Below, piece after piece: positions 35,501-43,647 of a stretch of DNA of 64,000 nt. Source of the DNA: Ruminococcoides sp052118065 (lineage in GTDB: Bacteria; Bacillota; Clostridia; Oscillospirales; Acutalibacteraceae); assembly GCA_052118065.1 (NCBI GenBank), contig JBQKHY010000008.1:1-64000 (forward strand). The letters are read 5' to 3'. Each line of letters begins with the position of its first letter. Positions within the stretch are counted from its first letter, which is position 1. Below the pieces are notes generated by a model, which made no database searches, was not told where the DNA came from, and worked only from the letters and a program-made list of their open reading frames with translations. Both the position numbers and the translations under genes were made by a program.

Positions 35501-36321
35501 CTACAACAACAAAGACAGAAAACATTTACGGCAAATGTTCACAGGGTCACAAGTATATCATCCACGAAAAGAGTAGTCCTACAGGATTTAAAACTGCTGA
35601 TGATAAGGAATTTATCATTCCATCAACTACATCCGGTATTATCGTAGATATTCTTGATGCACCAACAAAAGTTGAAGTATCAAAAACAGATATTACAGGT
35701 CAGAAAGAACTTCCAGGTGCTAAACTTACTGTTACTGATAAGGATGGCAAAGTTGTAGAAACTTGGACTTCAACTGATAAGACACACCTATTAAAGGGTT
35801 TAACAGTTGGTGAAACATATACATTAAGAGAAGACTTAGCACCACTTGGTTATGCTAAAGCATCTGACATTAAGTTTACTATTGAAAACACAGGTGATGT
35901 TCAAAAAGTACAGATGAAAGATGAAGAAACTGTAGTTAATGTTTCTAAACTTACAAAGGACGGTAAGTATTTATCCGGTGCAACACTTGAAATCCTTGAT
36001 AGTAAGGGTAATGTTGTAGTTAAGCCATGGAAGACAGATGGTAATGTTAAGACATTTAAGGGTATCTTAAATGCAGGTGAATCCTATACATTAAAGGAAC
36101 TATCAGCACCAAAGGGTTATCTAAAGGCAGAGGATGTTAAATTTACAATGCCGGAAGAAGCAAAAGCACTTGATGTTAAAATGACAGATGAAGTAGAACC
36201 ACATACACCAACACCACCGGTAAAAACAGGTGTAGGTAGTTATGCAATTCTATTGCTTTCTATTGCCGGTGCTGGTGTTCTATCTATCCTATTAATCTCT
36301 AAAAAGAGAAAAAGTAAATAA
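32548..36321 (+). CDS. Second thioester-domain surface adhesin with Cna-B repeats
   Basis: The 1257-residue protein has a signal peptide to about residue 30 (PIASAAE), then a Ser/Thr-rich linker and a thioester domain with Cys195 (IFCVYPHA) and Gln252 (YATQLIYWEF). A very acidic Asp/Ser/Thr linker (about residues 765-880) is followed by Cna-B repeats with YYLQEISAPEHY, YIIHEKSSPTGF, YTLREDLAPLGY and YTLKELSAPKGY E-boxes. The end is PPVKTGVG, a membrane helix and KKRKSK: a sorting signal that departs from LPXTG. It is a single-gene unit and may be anchored by a different sortase or added to the same pilus. Confidence 0.85.
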   Translation: MRFKKFPTKICSLVLIAIMAISVFTPIASAAEIEDTTVGATSSSTTESSTAPSTTEEETTSTSNVDIQKTSNSNVYKVKEKEKVSTGASSKAKSSSAYMTNVNKAVNEDSKILVSTGSSSKNYSLIMYNGNYDNNKIVFTRTIRGLKNQIDKTPTSISGTVEIYLVGPEKGWSALGKYCTNYNAAVNDGYKPIFCVYPHANVTNNGNQGYKQNYFNIYYNKMSKDMKDALGYLSSAGVPGRYMGKTACYATQLIYWEFITGLRSTSTLQLKKSSNNLSKYIKNAKNGSVTVSNIQKMYNSIDSKLKSYGENAKGYRYIYSDRKPGYETNQRTFASSMKDAKGKATLNGNQISKKATYKYEYKMKLLYPSRYTDYKIVNGSGQKASGTNGKFTLSVSKGGYITIKSKKSIQEYKEAFYLTFKQNASGSYKTFAGTNSAFGVNVSKSFTSQNLMEAGKVNPKLYYYRLNSTKPNENFGALNVLKNTYDSEGDEITDESQLKGWTFQITYYNENNIKTSVLRTTKDDGKVDRIDKIKLHSKATVKEIGRAIGSNDESKYTNVTTINGKKYGFPEKWDSSKTQVAVNSSSYTTGLSKTVTITGISTVSFKFKNIKVVKKQVRVLKTSDDDKVDGFYFRIYDKDYKDGTSKVCHLNEQIVGPTDDSGYTQYVDTNDNKAFKMGIHELGVYVSGDKKDEKSYQIPSQYDPQEEDTIVDVTKEMSKAEGEVHNVCSGYIKIVKTDNLTGSFVPNATYGIFYNETYQTVNKDNVSGEDTSGDDEQVKVDTDDSNFTYDDKSDAEDTDDSKGDDTPETETTQPTTSSYEDSDDDDTSDVTVDDKEEVDDSKVTDIINKDEDLSTDDPDGEITQVTNKRLVQGINLVGTITTDDKGEAISDSLPIGTYYLQEISAPEHYVLSDEVYKVEIKPGENTVEHPNVVEQKVEDSPVVVKVNKYNAEIHEQGKENEENLAGAVMQLLDAENGNKVIYEWTTTTKTENIYGKCSQGHKYIIHEKSSPTGFKTADDKEFIIPSTTSGIIVDILDAPTKVEVSKTDITGQKELPGAKLTVTDKDGKVVETWTSTDKTHLLKGLTVGETYTLREDLAPLGYAKASDIKFTIENTGDVQKVQMKDEETVVNVSKLTKDGKYLSGATLEILDSKGNVVVKPWKTDGNVKTFKGILNAGESYTLKELSAPKGYLKAEDVKFTMPEEAKALDVKMTDEVEPHTPTPPVKTGVGSYAILLLSIAGAGVLSILLISKKRKSK

Positions 36322-36349
36322 TAAATAGGAAATAGTTATTCCTATATTG

Positions 36350-36378
36350 AAGGCTACAAGACTATATCTTGTAGCCTT
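36350..36378 (+). terminator. Hairpin after the second adhesin, repeat copy 1
   Basis: AAGGCTACAAGA pairs with TCTTGTAGCCTT across a five-base loop. The T tail is short (TTTG), so read-through into the lipoprotein gene is plausible. The same hairpin recurs at 37356 with a better T run. Confidence 0.7.
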
Positions 36379-36402
36379 TGTAATTAAATGGAGGAAAACA
36401 AA

Positions 36403-37179
36403 ATGAAGAAATTATTAAAGAAAGTATTATGTTTATCATTAGTAGCAATTATTGCATTATTTGCAGTCGGTTGTGGCAGCAACAGTAGCAAAGATGAAAA
36501 TGATGGTGGTAATTCAAGTTCAAAGTTATCGACAGATAATACAACTGATGATGTTGTAGATATATCAAAATATGAATACAATGAGAATTCTGATGGCAAA
36601 ACATTGGCTATTCATGGTATTAAAGATGGAAAATCAAAGATACTTGATATTCCATCAGAGATAAAAGGTAAAACAGTTACAGAGATTGAAGAAAATGCCT
36701 TTTATTCTTCTGATAACAATATTGAAGAAATTATTGTTCCTAGTACAGTAGAGGAAATTGGTGATTATGCTTTTGATAATATTGAAACACTAAAGAAAAT
36801 TACATTAAGTGAAGGTGTGAAAGAAATAGGTCAAACTTGTTTTGGAGAAAATACATCATTAACCGAAATTAATCTACCAAGTTCATTAAAGGTAATTTCC
36901 GTAGGGGCTTTTGGTCTTTGTCCTTCATTAGAAAAAGTTACAATTTCTGAAGGAGTTGAAAGAATTGAAGCTAATGCTTTTGCTAATTGTGAAAAGCTTA
37001 AGGAGATTCATATTCCTTCATCAGTTACTTTTATTCAAAATGAATCTGAAGAAGCATCCTCTGCATTTAAGAGTTATTCAACTGAAAGTGGAATAATAAA
37101 TGTAACAATTTATGCACCAAAGGGTTCCTATGCAGAAAAATATGCAAAGCAAGAAAATATCAAATTTGTTGCAGAATAA
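36403..37179 (+). CDS. Lipoprotein with BspA-like leucine-rich repeats
   Basis: The protein has 258 residues. The ATG at 36403 follows GGAGGAAAAC; an ATG at 36388 overlaps that ribosome-binding site. The signal peptide ends in the lipobox AVGC (Cys about 26), so the protein is lipid-anchored. Residues about 70-240 are LRR_5 (BspA/Treponema type) repeats: VTEIEENAFYSS, VEEIGDYAFDN, VKEIGQTCFGE, LKVISVGAFGL and VERIEANAFANC. These are common in gut bacterial surface proteins. It lies between two copies of the same hairpin. Confidence 0.85.
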   Translation: MKKLLKKVLCLSLVAIIALFAVGCGSNSSKDENDGGNSSSKLSTDNTTDDVVDISKYEYNENSDGKTLAIHGIKDGKSKILDIPSEIKGKTVTEIEENAFYSSDNNIEEIIVPSTVEEIGDYAFDNIETLKKITLSEGVKEIGQTCFGENTSLTEINLPSSLKVISVGAFGLCPSLEKVTISEGVERIEANAFANCEKLKEIHIPSSVTFIQNESEEASSAFKSYSTESGIINVTIYAPKGSYAEKYAKQENIKFVAE

Positions 37180-37208
37180 GAATATTTGATTTGAAAGAAG
37201 TTGATAAT

Positions 37209-37346
37209 ATGCTACAAAAATTGAAAAACTTAATAGCTGATGACAGTGGTGCTATTGTTATTGAAGCAACTGTCTCTTTATCTGTGTTTATGTTTGCAAT
37301 AGTAGTTGTATTGTCAATTGTAAAATATGTTATACATTTCATTTAG
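37209..37346 (+). CDS. Short TadE-like membrane peptide
   Basis: This 45-residue frame reads MLQKLKNLIADDSGAIVIE followed by ATVSLSVFMFAIVVVLSIV. The GAIVIEAT plus hydrophobic helix is the N-terminal signature of TadE/TadG pseudopilin-like proteins, but the rest of such proteins is missing. RBS GAAAGAAG precedes the ATG. It follows the lipoprotein gene by 29 bases and ends ten bases before a terminator, so it appears to be an expressed, naturally short gene or a truncated one. Confidence 0.6.
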   Translation: MLQKLKNLIADDSGAIVIEATVSLSVFMFAIVVVLSIVKYVIHFI

Positions 37347-37355
37347 GAAATGTTG

Positions 37356-37390
37356 AAGGCTACAAGACTATATCTTGTAGCCTTTTTTGA
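37356..37390 (+). terminator. Terminator, repeat copy 2
   Basis: AAGGCTACAAGA and TCTTGTAGCCTT (37356-37367 and 37373-37384) followed by TTTTTT. The hairpin is identical to that at 36350, so the lipoprotein/TadE-like pair is bracketed by a direct repeat of about 28 bases. Confidence 0.85.
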
Positions 37391-37550
37391 TATTGTGTGC
37401 CATATATATTAATTGTATATAAAAATCAATTTAATAAAATATGTCAATATAACATATTATTTAATAGTCAAACACACCTAAAATATATGAATAAACATTG
37501 AAAATATATAGTATTAATCATACTTTTGTACATAAACATAATTGAATACA

Positions 37551-37593
37551 TTAGTCAAAATTATGCATACTGAGTATGCATAATTTTGACTAA
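37551..37593. repeat. Perfect 20-bp inverted repeat with 3-base loop
   Basis: The left arm 37551-37570 and right arm 37574-37593 are exactly complementary (TTAGTCAAAATTATGCATAC and its reverse complement) around TGA. There is no T run, so it is not an ordinary terminator. It lies about 70 bases before the next gene and includes TTGACT. The flanking 37391-37550 is very AT-rich and otherwise featureless. Candidate operator, cruciform or replication-related site. Confidence 0.6.
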
Positions 37594-37665
37594 AAATATC
37601 TGTTGTGTTACATTATAATTGTAAAGAATAATGATGTTAATTAAACTTAATAAGGAGGAATAAAT

Positions 37666-40587
37666 ATGAAAAAGACAAGTAGAGTTTTATCAGTTGTATT
37701 AAGTTTAGTAATTCTATTATCAACAATATGTAGCACAAATATCGTAAGTGCTGCACAATATAATGTAAATGCAGTAGAAGGTTGGGAATATGATAACAAC
37801 CTAAGAATTGGTGTTAATACAGAAATAGATGACCAACTATATACAGGCGAACCAATTACTCCGGAAGTAGCAGTAAATGATGATGGTGGAGAACCACTTG
37901 TACTCGTTAAAGATTATACTTTAACATATACTAACAATACTGATGTTGGTATTGCAAGTGTAACTGTTACAGGTCTTAGAAGTGATTATGATAACTATGA
38001 AGGCTTTGTCAAAACTATTAATTACAATATTGTACCAACTGTAAATGGTAAAAATATTTCTGAATTACAAGATGTTAATTTAAATACTATCAACAATAGA
38101 ACTTTCCAATTAAATGTATCTTCCTCAGTAAAAGCTACATATGAAAGTTCTGATGTAAATGTTGTAACTGTTTCAGAAGATGGTTTACTAACAGCTGTTA
38201 ATAAAGGTATTGCTACCGTTACTATTAATGCTTGTGATGGTACTAATCTACCTAGTGATAAAGGTACAAAAACAATTCAAGTAACTGTTACAGATTATCA
38301 ATTAGATAAAACAGACCTATCACTATACATTGGTGACAATGATAAGCTAAATATTATTCCTACTACTGAAGAAATCACATCAATTAATTGGACCTCTAGT
38401 GACAATAGTATTGTTAAGGTTGATAACGATGGTAATATCAAAGCGTTAAAAGAAGGTAAAGCTACTGTTACTGCAAAAATTGATGATACTTATGAATTAA
38501 CATGTAATGTTAATGTAAAATATCCTATTACAAGAAAAAATATTAACCTAAAAGCAGGTCAAAAAGTTAATATTGGAAAGCAGAAGGGTGTTACAGGAAC
38601 ACTAAAATTTAAGAGTAATAACCCTAAAATTGCTACAGTGAATAAAAACGGTACTGTACAAGGTATTAAAAAAGGTAATACTAAAGTTGTAGTAACAAGA
38701 AATGGTGTTAATATTTTAGTAAACATTTCTGTTAAGACTAATGCTGAAATTAAAAACAATGGCAAAACAAATAAGATTATTATTCTTAATAAAAAGCAAC
38801 TAAGCATTAGTGGCAAAGTAGGTAAACAATCATATAGTAGTTCAAACAAAAAGGTTGCAACTGTAAATGGTAAGGGTAATATTACTGCAAAAAAAATTGG
38901 TAAAGCAACTATTAAGGTAAAGACAAATGGTATTACTCTAACATATAAAGTTCAAGTAATCAGACCTATTATTAGAAATGTAGATAAAAAAAGAACTATA
39001 TCTATGTATGTAAATAATGGTAAAAAATTAAAGATTAGTGGTAGAGCAAAAGGTAAAAAGAACCGTCCTTATTATTTATTCACCAACAACAAAATTGCTA
39101 AATATTCAAAAGGCAAGATTGTAGGTAAAAAAGCAGGTAAAACAAAATTAAAAATTAAAGTCAATGGTGTATGGCAAAAAATTACAGTAAGAGTGTTAAA
39201 CCCTACAATTTCAGTATCAAAGAAAAATATGAAAGTTTGTGATACATATGTAATCACAACTAAGGGTGCAAAGGGTACTTATAGTTCTAACAACTCTAGA
39301 GTAGTAGCAGTAAATAAGAAGAATGGTAAGTTAGTAGCAAAGAAGGCCGGTAAAGCTATAATTACTGTTAATTTAAAGTGCATTAAAAGAAAGTGTACAG
39401 TAACAGTAAAAGAAGGTGCATATCCTTATGGCTACAAAATTGCAATAAACAAAGTTCCAAAGAAAGTCAACCTTTATAAAGGTGAAAATAAAAATATTTC
39501 TGATATTGTAAACTTTTATTCGAATATTCAGAATATATATAAGAAGAAAAATTGTTCTAAAAGTATGTACAATAAGTTAAAGAACTTAAAGACACAGTTT
39601 ACATATAAGTCAAGTGATAATAAGATTGCCTATGTAAATCAGTACGGAACAATTGTGCCAAAGTCTAAGGGTAAAGCAACTATTACTGTTACATGCAAAA
39701 AAACAAATAAAGTCTGTACACTTAATACTAATATAACTATTAAAAAGAAGCCAACTTGGGGTTATGTAAACTACTTAGGTGAAAGATACAAAATGAAGTA
39801 TGTCTATAGTGACAAAGAACTTGTAGATGCTTTCGTTGATGCAGTTATGAATTATGATATTAAGGGATTAAAATATCCTTATAATGGCATTCATTGTGAA
39901 TACAATACAAATGTGAAAAATGAAAATGCCTTTTATAATAAGATTATTAAATTAGTTTCTGCAAGAAATGCAACATTATTAGATTGTGCAATTAATGATC
40001 AAACTTTTGATAAAGCTAGTATGTTTTATTTGGATAATGGCAAACATGATATAAGAAATTTTACATTTAATACTAGAGACTCCCAAAATGGTCAAAAGTT
40101 ATATTCCACATCAATGGATATATTAAATAAGGCTAACTTATCACAATATACAAATGTAGATGATAAGTATTATGCAATATTCGATTGGGTAGCTACTAAT
40201 ATTAAATATGATGATGAACACGCTTATTCATATGAGTATTCTATAGTAACTAAAAAAGGTGTATGTGCTGACTATGCAGCTGCTTATCAGTATCTATGTT
40301 TATTAGCAGGACTTGAAAATCGTATTGTTGATAATGGTGATGTAACTCATGAATGGAATGTGATTAAGACTTCATCCGGCAAATGGTTTAATTCGGATGC
40401 TACTAATAGTCGAATAATGTTTGGTATTAAGGATTTCCCATATAGTTTTTTTAAGGATCTAACCTATAAAAATAACTTTAATATAAATACTGTAGAAAAT
40501 TATAATGTTGCCTTTTACCGTATTAATGATAATGGTGAAGCTGTTCAAATATTAGATGAAAGTAATAAGTTTTATAAGTATTCATAA
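37666..40587 (+). CDS. Secreted Big_2 protein with C-terminal transglutaminase-like domain
   Basis: The 973-residue protein has a signal peptide ending VSAAQ, an MBG-like beta domain (TGEPITPEVAV) and then at least five Big_2-like lysine-rich domains (IVKVDNDGNIKALKEGKATVT, IATVNKNGTVQGIKKG and others). A transglutaminase-like domain occupies about residues 820-950, with Cys in KKGVCADYAAAYQYL, His in DVTHEWNVI and Asp in WFNSDATNS. Such domains in secreted Clostridia proteins act as cysteine peptidases or cross-linkers. No sorting signal is present. RBS AAGGAGGAA is strong. Confidence 0.85.
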   Translation: MKKTSRVLSVVLSLVILLSTICSTNIVSAAQYNVNAVEGWEYDNNLRIGVNTEIDDQLYTGEPITPEVAVNDDGGEPLVLVKDYTLTYTNNTDVGIASVTVTGLRSDYDNYEGFVKTINYNIVPTVNGKNISELQDVNLNTINNRTFQLNVSSSVKATYESSDVNVVTVSEDGLLTAVNKGIATVTINACDGTNLPSDKGTKTIQVTVTDYQLDKTDLSLYIGDNDKLNIIPTTEEITSINWTSSDNSIVKVDNDGNIKALKEGKATVTAKIDDTYELTCNVNVKYPITRKNINLKAGQKVNIGKQKGVTGTLKFKSNNPKIATVNKNGTVQGIKKGNTKVVVTRNGVNILVNISVKTNAEIKNNGKTNKIIILNKKQLSISGKVGKQSYSSSNKKVATVNGKGNITAKKIGKATIKVKTNGITLTYKVQVIRPIIRNVDKKRTISMYVNNGKKLKISGRAKGKKNRPYYLFTNNKIAKYSKGKIVGKKAGKTKLKIKVNGVWQKITVRVLNPTISVSKKNMKVCDTYVITTKGAKGTYSSNNSRVVAVNKKNGKLVAKKAGKAIITVNLKCIKRKCTVTVKEGAYPYGYKIAINKVPKKVNLYKGENKNISDIVNFYSNIQNIYKKKNCSKSMYNKLKNLKTQFTYKSSDNKIAYVNQYGTIVPKSKGKATITVTCKKTNKVCTLNTNITIKKKPTWGYVNYLGERYKMKYVYSDKELVDAFVDAVMNYDIKGLKYPYNGIHCEYNTNVKNENAFYNKIIKLVSARNATLLDCAINDQTFDKASMFYLDNGKHDIRNFTFNTRDSQNGQKLYSTSMDILNKANLSQYTNVDDKYYAIFDWVATNIKYDDEHAYSYEYSIVTKKGVCADYAAAYQYLCLLAGLENRIVDNGDVTHEWNVIKTSSGKWFNSDATNSRIMFGIKDFPYSFFKDLTYKNNFNINTVENYNVAFYRINDNGEAVQILDESNKFYKYS

Positions 40588-40637
40588 CATTTTGGGGCTA
40601 TACAGAATTATTCATATATGATAATAAGAAAGTTTAG

Positions 40638-41063
40638 GTGATTATTATAGCTAATAGGATGTGTTTTAAATTAGGTAATGAATGTCTATACTCAGAACAA
40701 ATGTTGGTTGAATTTAATGAAGACCCAGCTTTCTATATATGTAAATCACAAACAGGTAAATATTATGTTGTCTTGTGCTTAGATGTGGAAGAGGGAAATT
40801 ATACGATCATTAATTCAGATGTTCATGATATATTGCTTATGCTATACGGTAAGATTACAATGCGAAATTTGTATGAAAGGGTAGACTACTTTTGGAAAGT
40901 TTGTGTTGGTAAAAAAATAGAGGAAGATGTTGTCTCTAAGTACAATATTGAAGATATTGATACAAGCATTTTACCTTATGAAGGTGCATATTTTGTAATT
41001 TATAATCAAGAAATTGAGGATTACGCACTTAAGTTGAAAAAGTCTGTCCAAAGCGACTTATAA
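40638..41063 (+). CDS. Unknown 141-residue protein related to the 22.8-kb gene
   Basis: It starts with GTG at 40638; an ATG at 40659 is an alternative. The segment YYVVLCLDVEEGNYTIIN, then KITMRNLYERVDYFWKV, resembles the protein at 22843 (KITVREIV). The C-terminal half is acidic. I cannot assign a function; the pattern suggests the DUF6575-like group of small proteins. The region between its stop and 41256 contains only a hairpin at 41188-41222. Confidence 0.55.
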   Translation: MIIIANRMCFKLGNECLYSEQMLVEFNEDPAFYICKSQTGKYYVVLCLDVEEGNYTIINSDVHDILLMLYGKITMRNLYERVDYFWKVCVGKKIEEDVVSKYNIEDIDTSILPYEGAYFVIYNQEIEDYALKLKKSVQSDL

Positions 41064-41187
41064 AAATACAAATTAACGATTTAATAGATAGAATTAACGA
41101 TATAATTAATTATAATGATTAATTCTTACTTTGTATCATTGTTAACCTAGTAAAATGTGTAAGTAATATAGAACGCACTAGAATTAA

Positions 41188-41222
41188 AACCTCTATCTAC
41201 AATTTAATGGTAGATAGAGGTT
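41188..41222 (+). terminator. Hairpin before the HicB gene
   Basis: AACCTCTATCTAC and GTAGATAGAGGTT form a 13-bp perfect stem with a nine-base loop and a weak T tail. It may be a terminator or 5' UTR structure. Confidence 0.6.
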
Positions 41223-41255
41223 ATGGTTTTGTATATGGAATTGAGGTAAATTGTA

Positions 41256-41666
41256 ATGGAAAATATTTTGTTTTTTCCTGTGATAATCAGTACAAAAAAA
41301 GAAAACAATGAAAAATACTATAATGTATTTGTTCCTACATTAGAAGTTAATACAGAAGGTGAAACCATTGGTGATTGTATTAGAATGGCTAGAGATGCCA
41401 TATTAGAAAAGTGCATGGAATATATAATTAAGAATAAGGAATTGCCTGTATTTAATATTAAAGATATTGATAGTATCGAACATTCTAAAAATGAAATCGT
41501 TACACTTGTTGATATTGATTATAATGAGGTTAAAAAGAAGTGTGATACAAGAGTACTGAGACGAAGTGTATCTATACCGGCATATATTGATAACTATGTT
41601 AAGGAAAACAATATTAATGTATCTGCTTTTCTAACTCAAAAGTTAAAGAAGGAATATCATATATAA
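41256..41666 (+). CDS. HicB-family antitoxin-like protein without adjacent HicA
   Basis: The 136-residue protein has the HicB partial RNase-H-like domain (FFPVIISTKKENNEKYYNV, VNTEGETIGDCIRMARDAIL) and a C-terminal RHH-type DNA-binding segment (RRSVSIPAYIDNYVKENNIN followed by VSAFLTQKL). HicB neutralises the mRNA-interferase HicA and represses the operon. No HicA-sized gene with the GSHH motif lies on either side, so it is an orphan. The next gene (41757) is unrelated. Confidence 0.8.
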   Translation: MENILFFPVIISTKKENNEKYYNVFVPTLEVNTEGETIGDCIRMARDAILEKCMEYIIKNKELPVFNIKDIDSIEHSKNEIVTLVDIDYNEVKKKCDTRVLRRSVSIPAYIDNYVKENNINVSAFLTQKLKKEYHI

Positions 41667-41756
41667 AAGTATAAAGAGAGGTGACAAACACCGAAATATC
41701 TTGACCACACAATGTATACGTTGTATAATTAACTATAGAAAGAGGTGGTGAATATC

Positions 41757-42005
41757 ATGTATAATATTTCTGAAAAAACAAAAAGGAATTTAGAACTTTC
41801 CATTGGTTCAAGTCTTGAGAATTTAAAAAGCATGAGTGCAGATGATGAAAAACAATGGATTGAAAATAAGATTGGCCATTCATTGAAAATTGGTAAGAAA
41901 AGAAAGCATGGTTTATTCTGTGAAGGTAATCCGTTGCTATCTCGTAGAAAAATTCGTACCATTGAAGATTTAAATTCCAAAAGTAAAAAAATCTTTGGTA
42001 TTTAA
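41757..42005 (+). CDS. Unknown 82-residue protein
   Basis: The ATG at 41757 follows AGAGGTGG. The protein has a helical N-terminus (SEKTKRNLELSIGSSLENL) and a basic C-terminal half (GKKRKHGLFCEGNPLLSRR). It resembles short antitoxin- or DNA-associated proteins but no family is recognised. It is closed by a strong terminator at 42036. Confidence 0.6.
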   Translation: MYNISEKTKRNLELSIGSSLENLKSMSADDEKQWIENKIGHSLKIGKKRKHGLFCEGNPLLSRRKIRTIEDLNSKSKKIFGI

Positions 42006-42035
42006 TTGATTTATTATAATAAAATAAATTTGTTT

Positions 42036-42079
42036 ATCCCTATGATAGTAGAGTGCTTACTATTATAGGGATATTTTTA
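42036..42079 (+). terminator. Terminator
   Basis: ATCCCTATGATAGTA pairs with TACTATTATAGGGAT (one mismatch) and is followed by ATTTTTATTT. Confidence 0.85.
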
Positions 42080-42097
42080 TTTCTACGAACTATCAAT

Positions 42098-42158
42098 GAT
42101 ACAAATTATTAATAATAATAATTTGTATCTTGACAAATTTATTAAAAAAATGTATCAT
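42098..42158 (+). promoter_or_regulatory. Operator and promoter of the MqsR/Panacea module
   Basis: A 13-bp perfect inverted repeat (GATACAAATTATT, 42098-42110, against 42117-42129, spacer six bases) is directly followed by TTGACA (42130-42135) and TATCAT (42153-42158) at 17 bases. The dyad abuts the -35, as expected for an autoregulated toxin-antitoxin operon. Confidence 0.7.
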
Positions 42159-42182
42159 ATTAATATAAGGAGTACATAAAAT

Positions 42183-42587
42183 ATGATTAATAAGTACAAT
42201 ACTAATTATACTATTGAGGATATTAATGATATATTAGTGAAAATTAAAGAGTATATTAAAAGTGGAAGATACCAAATATCGTTAAATCGTAATAGACAAA
42301 ATAATCTCCAATTAATTCAAATGTACAATTTAAATACAAATAGAATAAAAAACATCCTACTAAGTATTGAAGCAACAGACTTTTGTTATTCTACTCAAAA
42401 TCGACATATTAATTATTCTAATGAAGTATTGTATATTTTTGCACCAACGGTTGAATTAATTGATATTTTTGGGGAAGAAAATACTGTCACATTATATATA
42501 AAATTTAATATCATTGATAGTGACCAATTTGTCATAGTTATTTCATTTCACGAATTACAATATAGTATTAACTATTTGTTTAGGTAA
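42183..42587 (+). CDS. MqsR-like toxin
   Basis: The 134-residue protein fits MqsR-family mRNA interferases: an N-terminal helix (IEDINDILVKIKEYIKSGRYQIS), then the helix after LNTNRIKNILLSIEATDFCYS, and the C-terminal strands LYIKFNIID and VIVISFHELQ. MqsR cleaves free mRNA and is neutralised by MqsA. Here the gene is followed 20 bases later by an antitoxin candidate with an MqsA-like zinc domain. Toxin-first order is typical for MqsRA. Similarity is at motif level only. Confidence 0.7.
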   Translation: MINKYNTNYTIEDINDILVKIKEYIKSGRYQISLNRNRQNNLQLIQMYNLNTNRIKNILLSIEATDFCYSTQNRHINYSNEVLYIFAPTVELIDIFGEENTVTLYIKFNIIDSDQFVIVISFHELQYSINYLFR

Positions 42588-42607
42588 TTGTAGAAAGGAT
42601 GATTTTT

Positions 42608-43597
42608 ATGAAAAAAAATAGTATGGAATATTGTGAGTATTGTAGGAAATTTGTTGGTTACAACATTAAGAATGAGAAAGTCACTCGTAAATTGAAAGAT
42701 ACTGATGTTACTTATAATGAAAAGATTGCAATTTGTAGTGAATGTGGTAGAGAAATTTTTGTTGATGAACTCAACGATATGAATTTGTCTGAACTTTATA
42801 AGCAATATAGAATTGTTAATGACATTATTTCTTTAGATAAAATTAAAGAAATTCCACAGAAATATAATATTGGTGTAAGGCCTTTATCTTTATTACTTGG
42901 CTGGGGTGAATTAACCTATACTAGATATTATAGTGGTAATTATATTCCTTCAAAACATTATTCTGAAATACTGAAGAAAGTATATGAAGAACCTTATTAT
43001 TATTTGCAGTTGTTAGAAAACAATAAAGAAAATATTACAGAAATTGCTTATAAAAAAAGCCTTAAAGCTACAGAACAACTTTTATCGACTAATTGTATTA
43101 GTATTGAAGATGCTGCAAAATATGTAGTAAGTCTGTATAATGATATTACACCTCTTGTTTTGCAGAAAGTGTTATATTATGCACAGGGTTTTTATTTTGC
43201 TTTTTGTAGTAAATTCTTGTTTAAAGATAACTGTGAAGCGTGGCAACATGGACCTGTATATAGAAATATTTATGGTATCTATTCAAAATATAAGTTTAAT
43301 TATATTAAAGATATTGATATGGTTGATACAAATTCTTTTTCAAAAGAGCAAATGTTAGTATTAAATTGTGTAACAAAATATTTCCATATTTTTAATGGAA
43401 AACAATTAGAAGAACTCACACATAACGAATCTCCATGGTTAACCACTCGTGGGGATTTACCGGCTGATGCATCTTCTAACAAAGTTATTCGGAAATCTAC
43501 AATTGGTTTGTACTTTACTAATATTAAGGATAAATATGCAATGACGGACCCAAATGACATTCTCGAATATGTTAAAGATGTATTAATAAATTTCTGA
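42608..43597 (+). CDS. MqsA-like zinc-finger/HTH antitoxin fused to a Panacea (DUF4065) domain
   Basis: The 329-residue protein starts at the ATG at 42608 behind AGAAAGGAT. An N-terminal MqsA-type zinc finger (CEYCRKFVGY and AICSECGREIF) is followed by an HTH (YNIGVRPLSLLLGWGELTYTRYYSGNYIPS, YgiT/MqsA style). The C-terminal half is a Panacea/SocA-like DUF4065 domain (TPLVLQKVLYYAQGFYFAF, CEAWQHGPVYRNIYGIYSKY). Panacea domains serve as versatile antitoxin domains that block unrelated toxins. The fusion pairs DNA-binding/zinc and Panacea parts and probably neutralises the MqsR-like protein and represses the operon. Confidence 0.82.
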   Translation: MKKNSMEYCEYCRKFVGYNIKNEKVTRKLKDTDVTYNEKIAICSECGREIFVDELNDMNLSELYKQYRIVNDIISLDKIKEIPQKYNIGVRPLSLLLGWGELTYTRYYSGNYIPSKHYSEILKKVYEEPYYYLQLLENNKENITEIAYKKSLKATEQLLSTNCISIEDAAKYVVSLYNDITPLVLQKVLYYAQGFYFAFCSKFLFKDNCEAWQHGPVYRNIYGIYSKYKFNYIKDIDMVDTNSFSKEQMLVLNCVTKYFHIFNGKQLEELTHNESPWLTTRGDLPADASSNKVIRKSTIGLYFTNIKDKYAMTDPNDILEYVKDVLINF

Positions 43598-43647
43598 TAA
43601 TGGTAGCAATACATTTATGTATTGCTACTAAAATAAAGGTGAATAAA

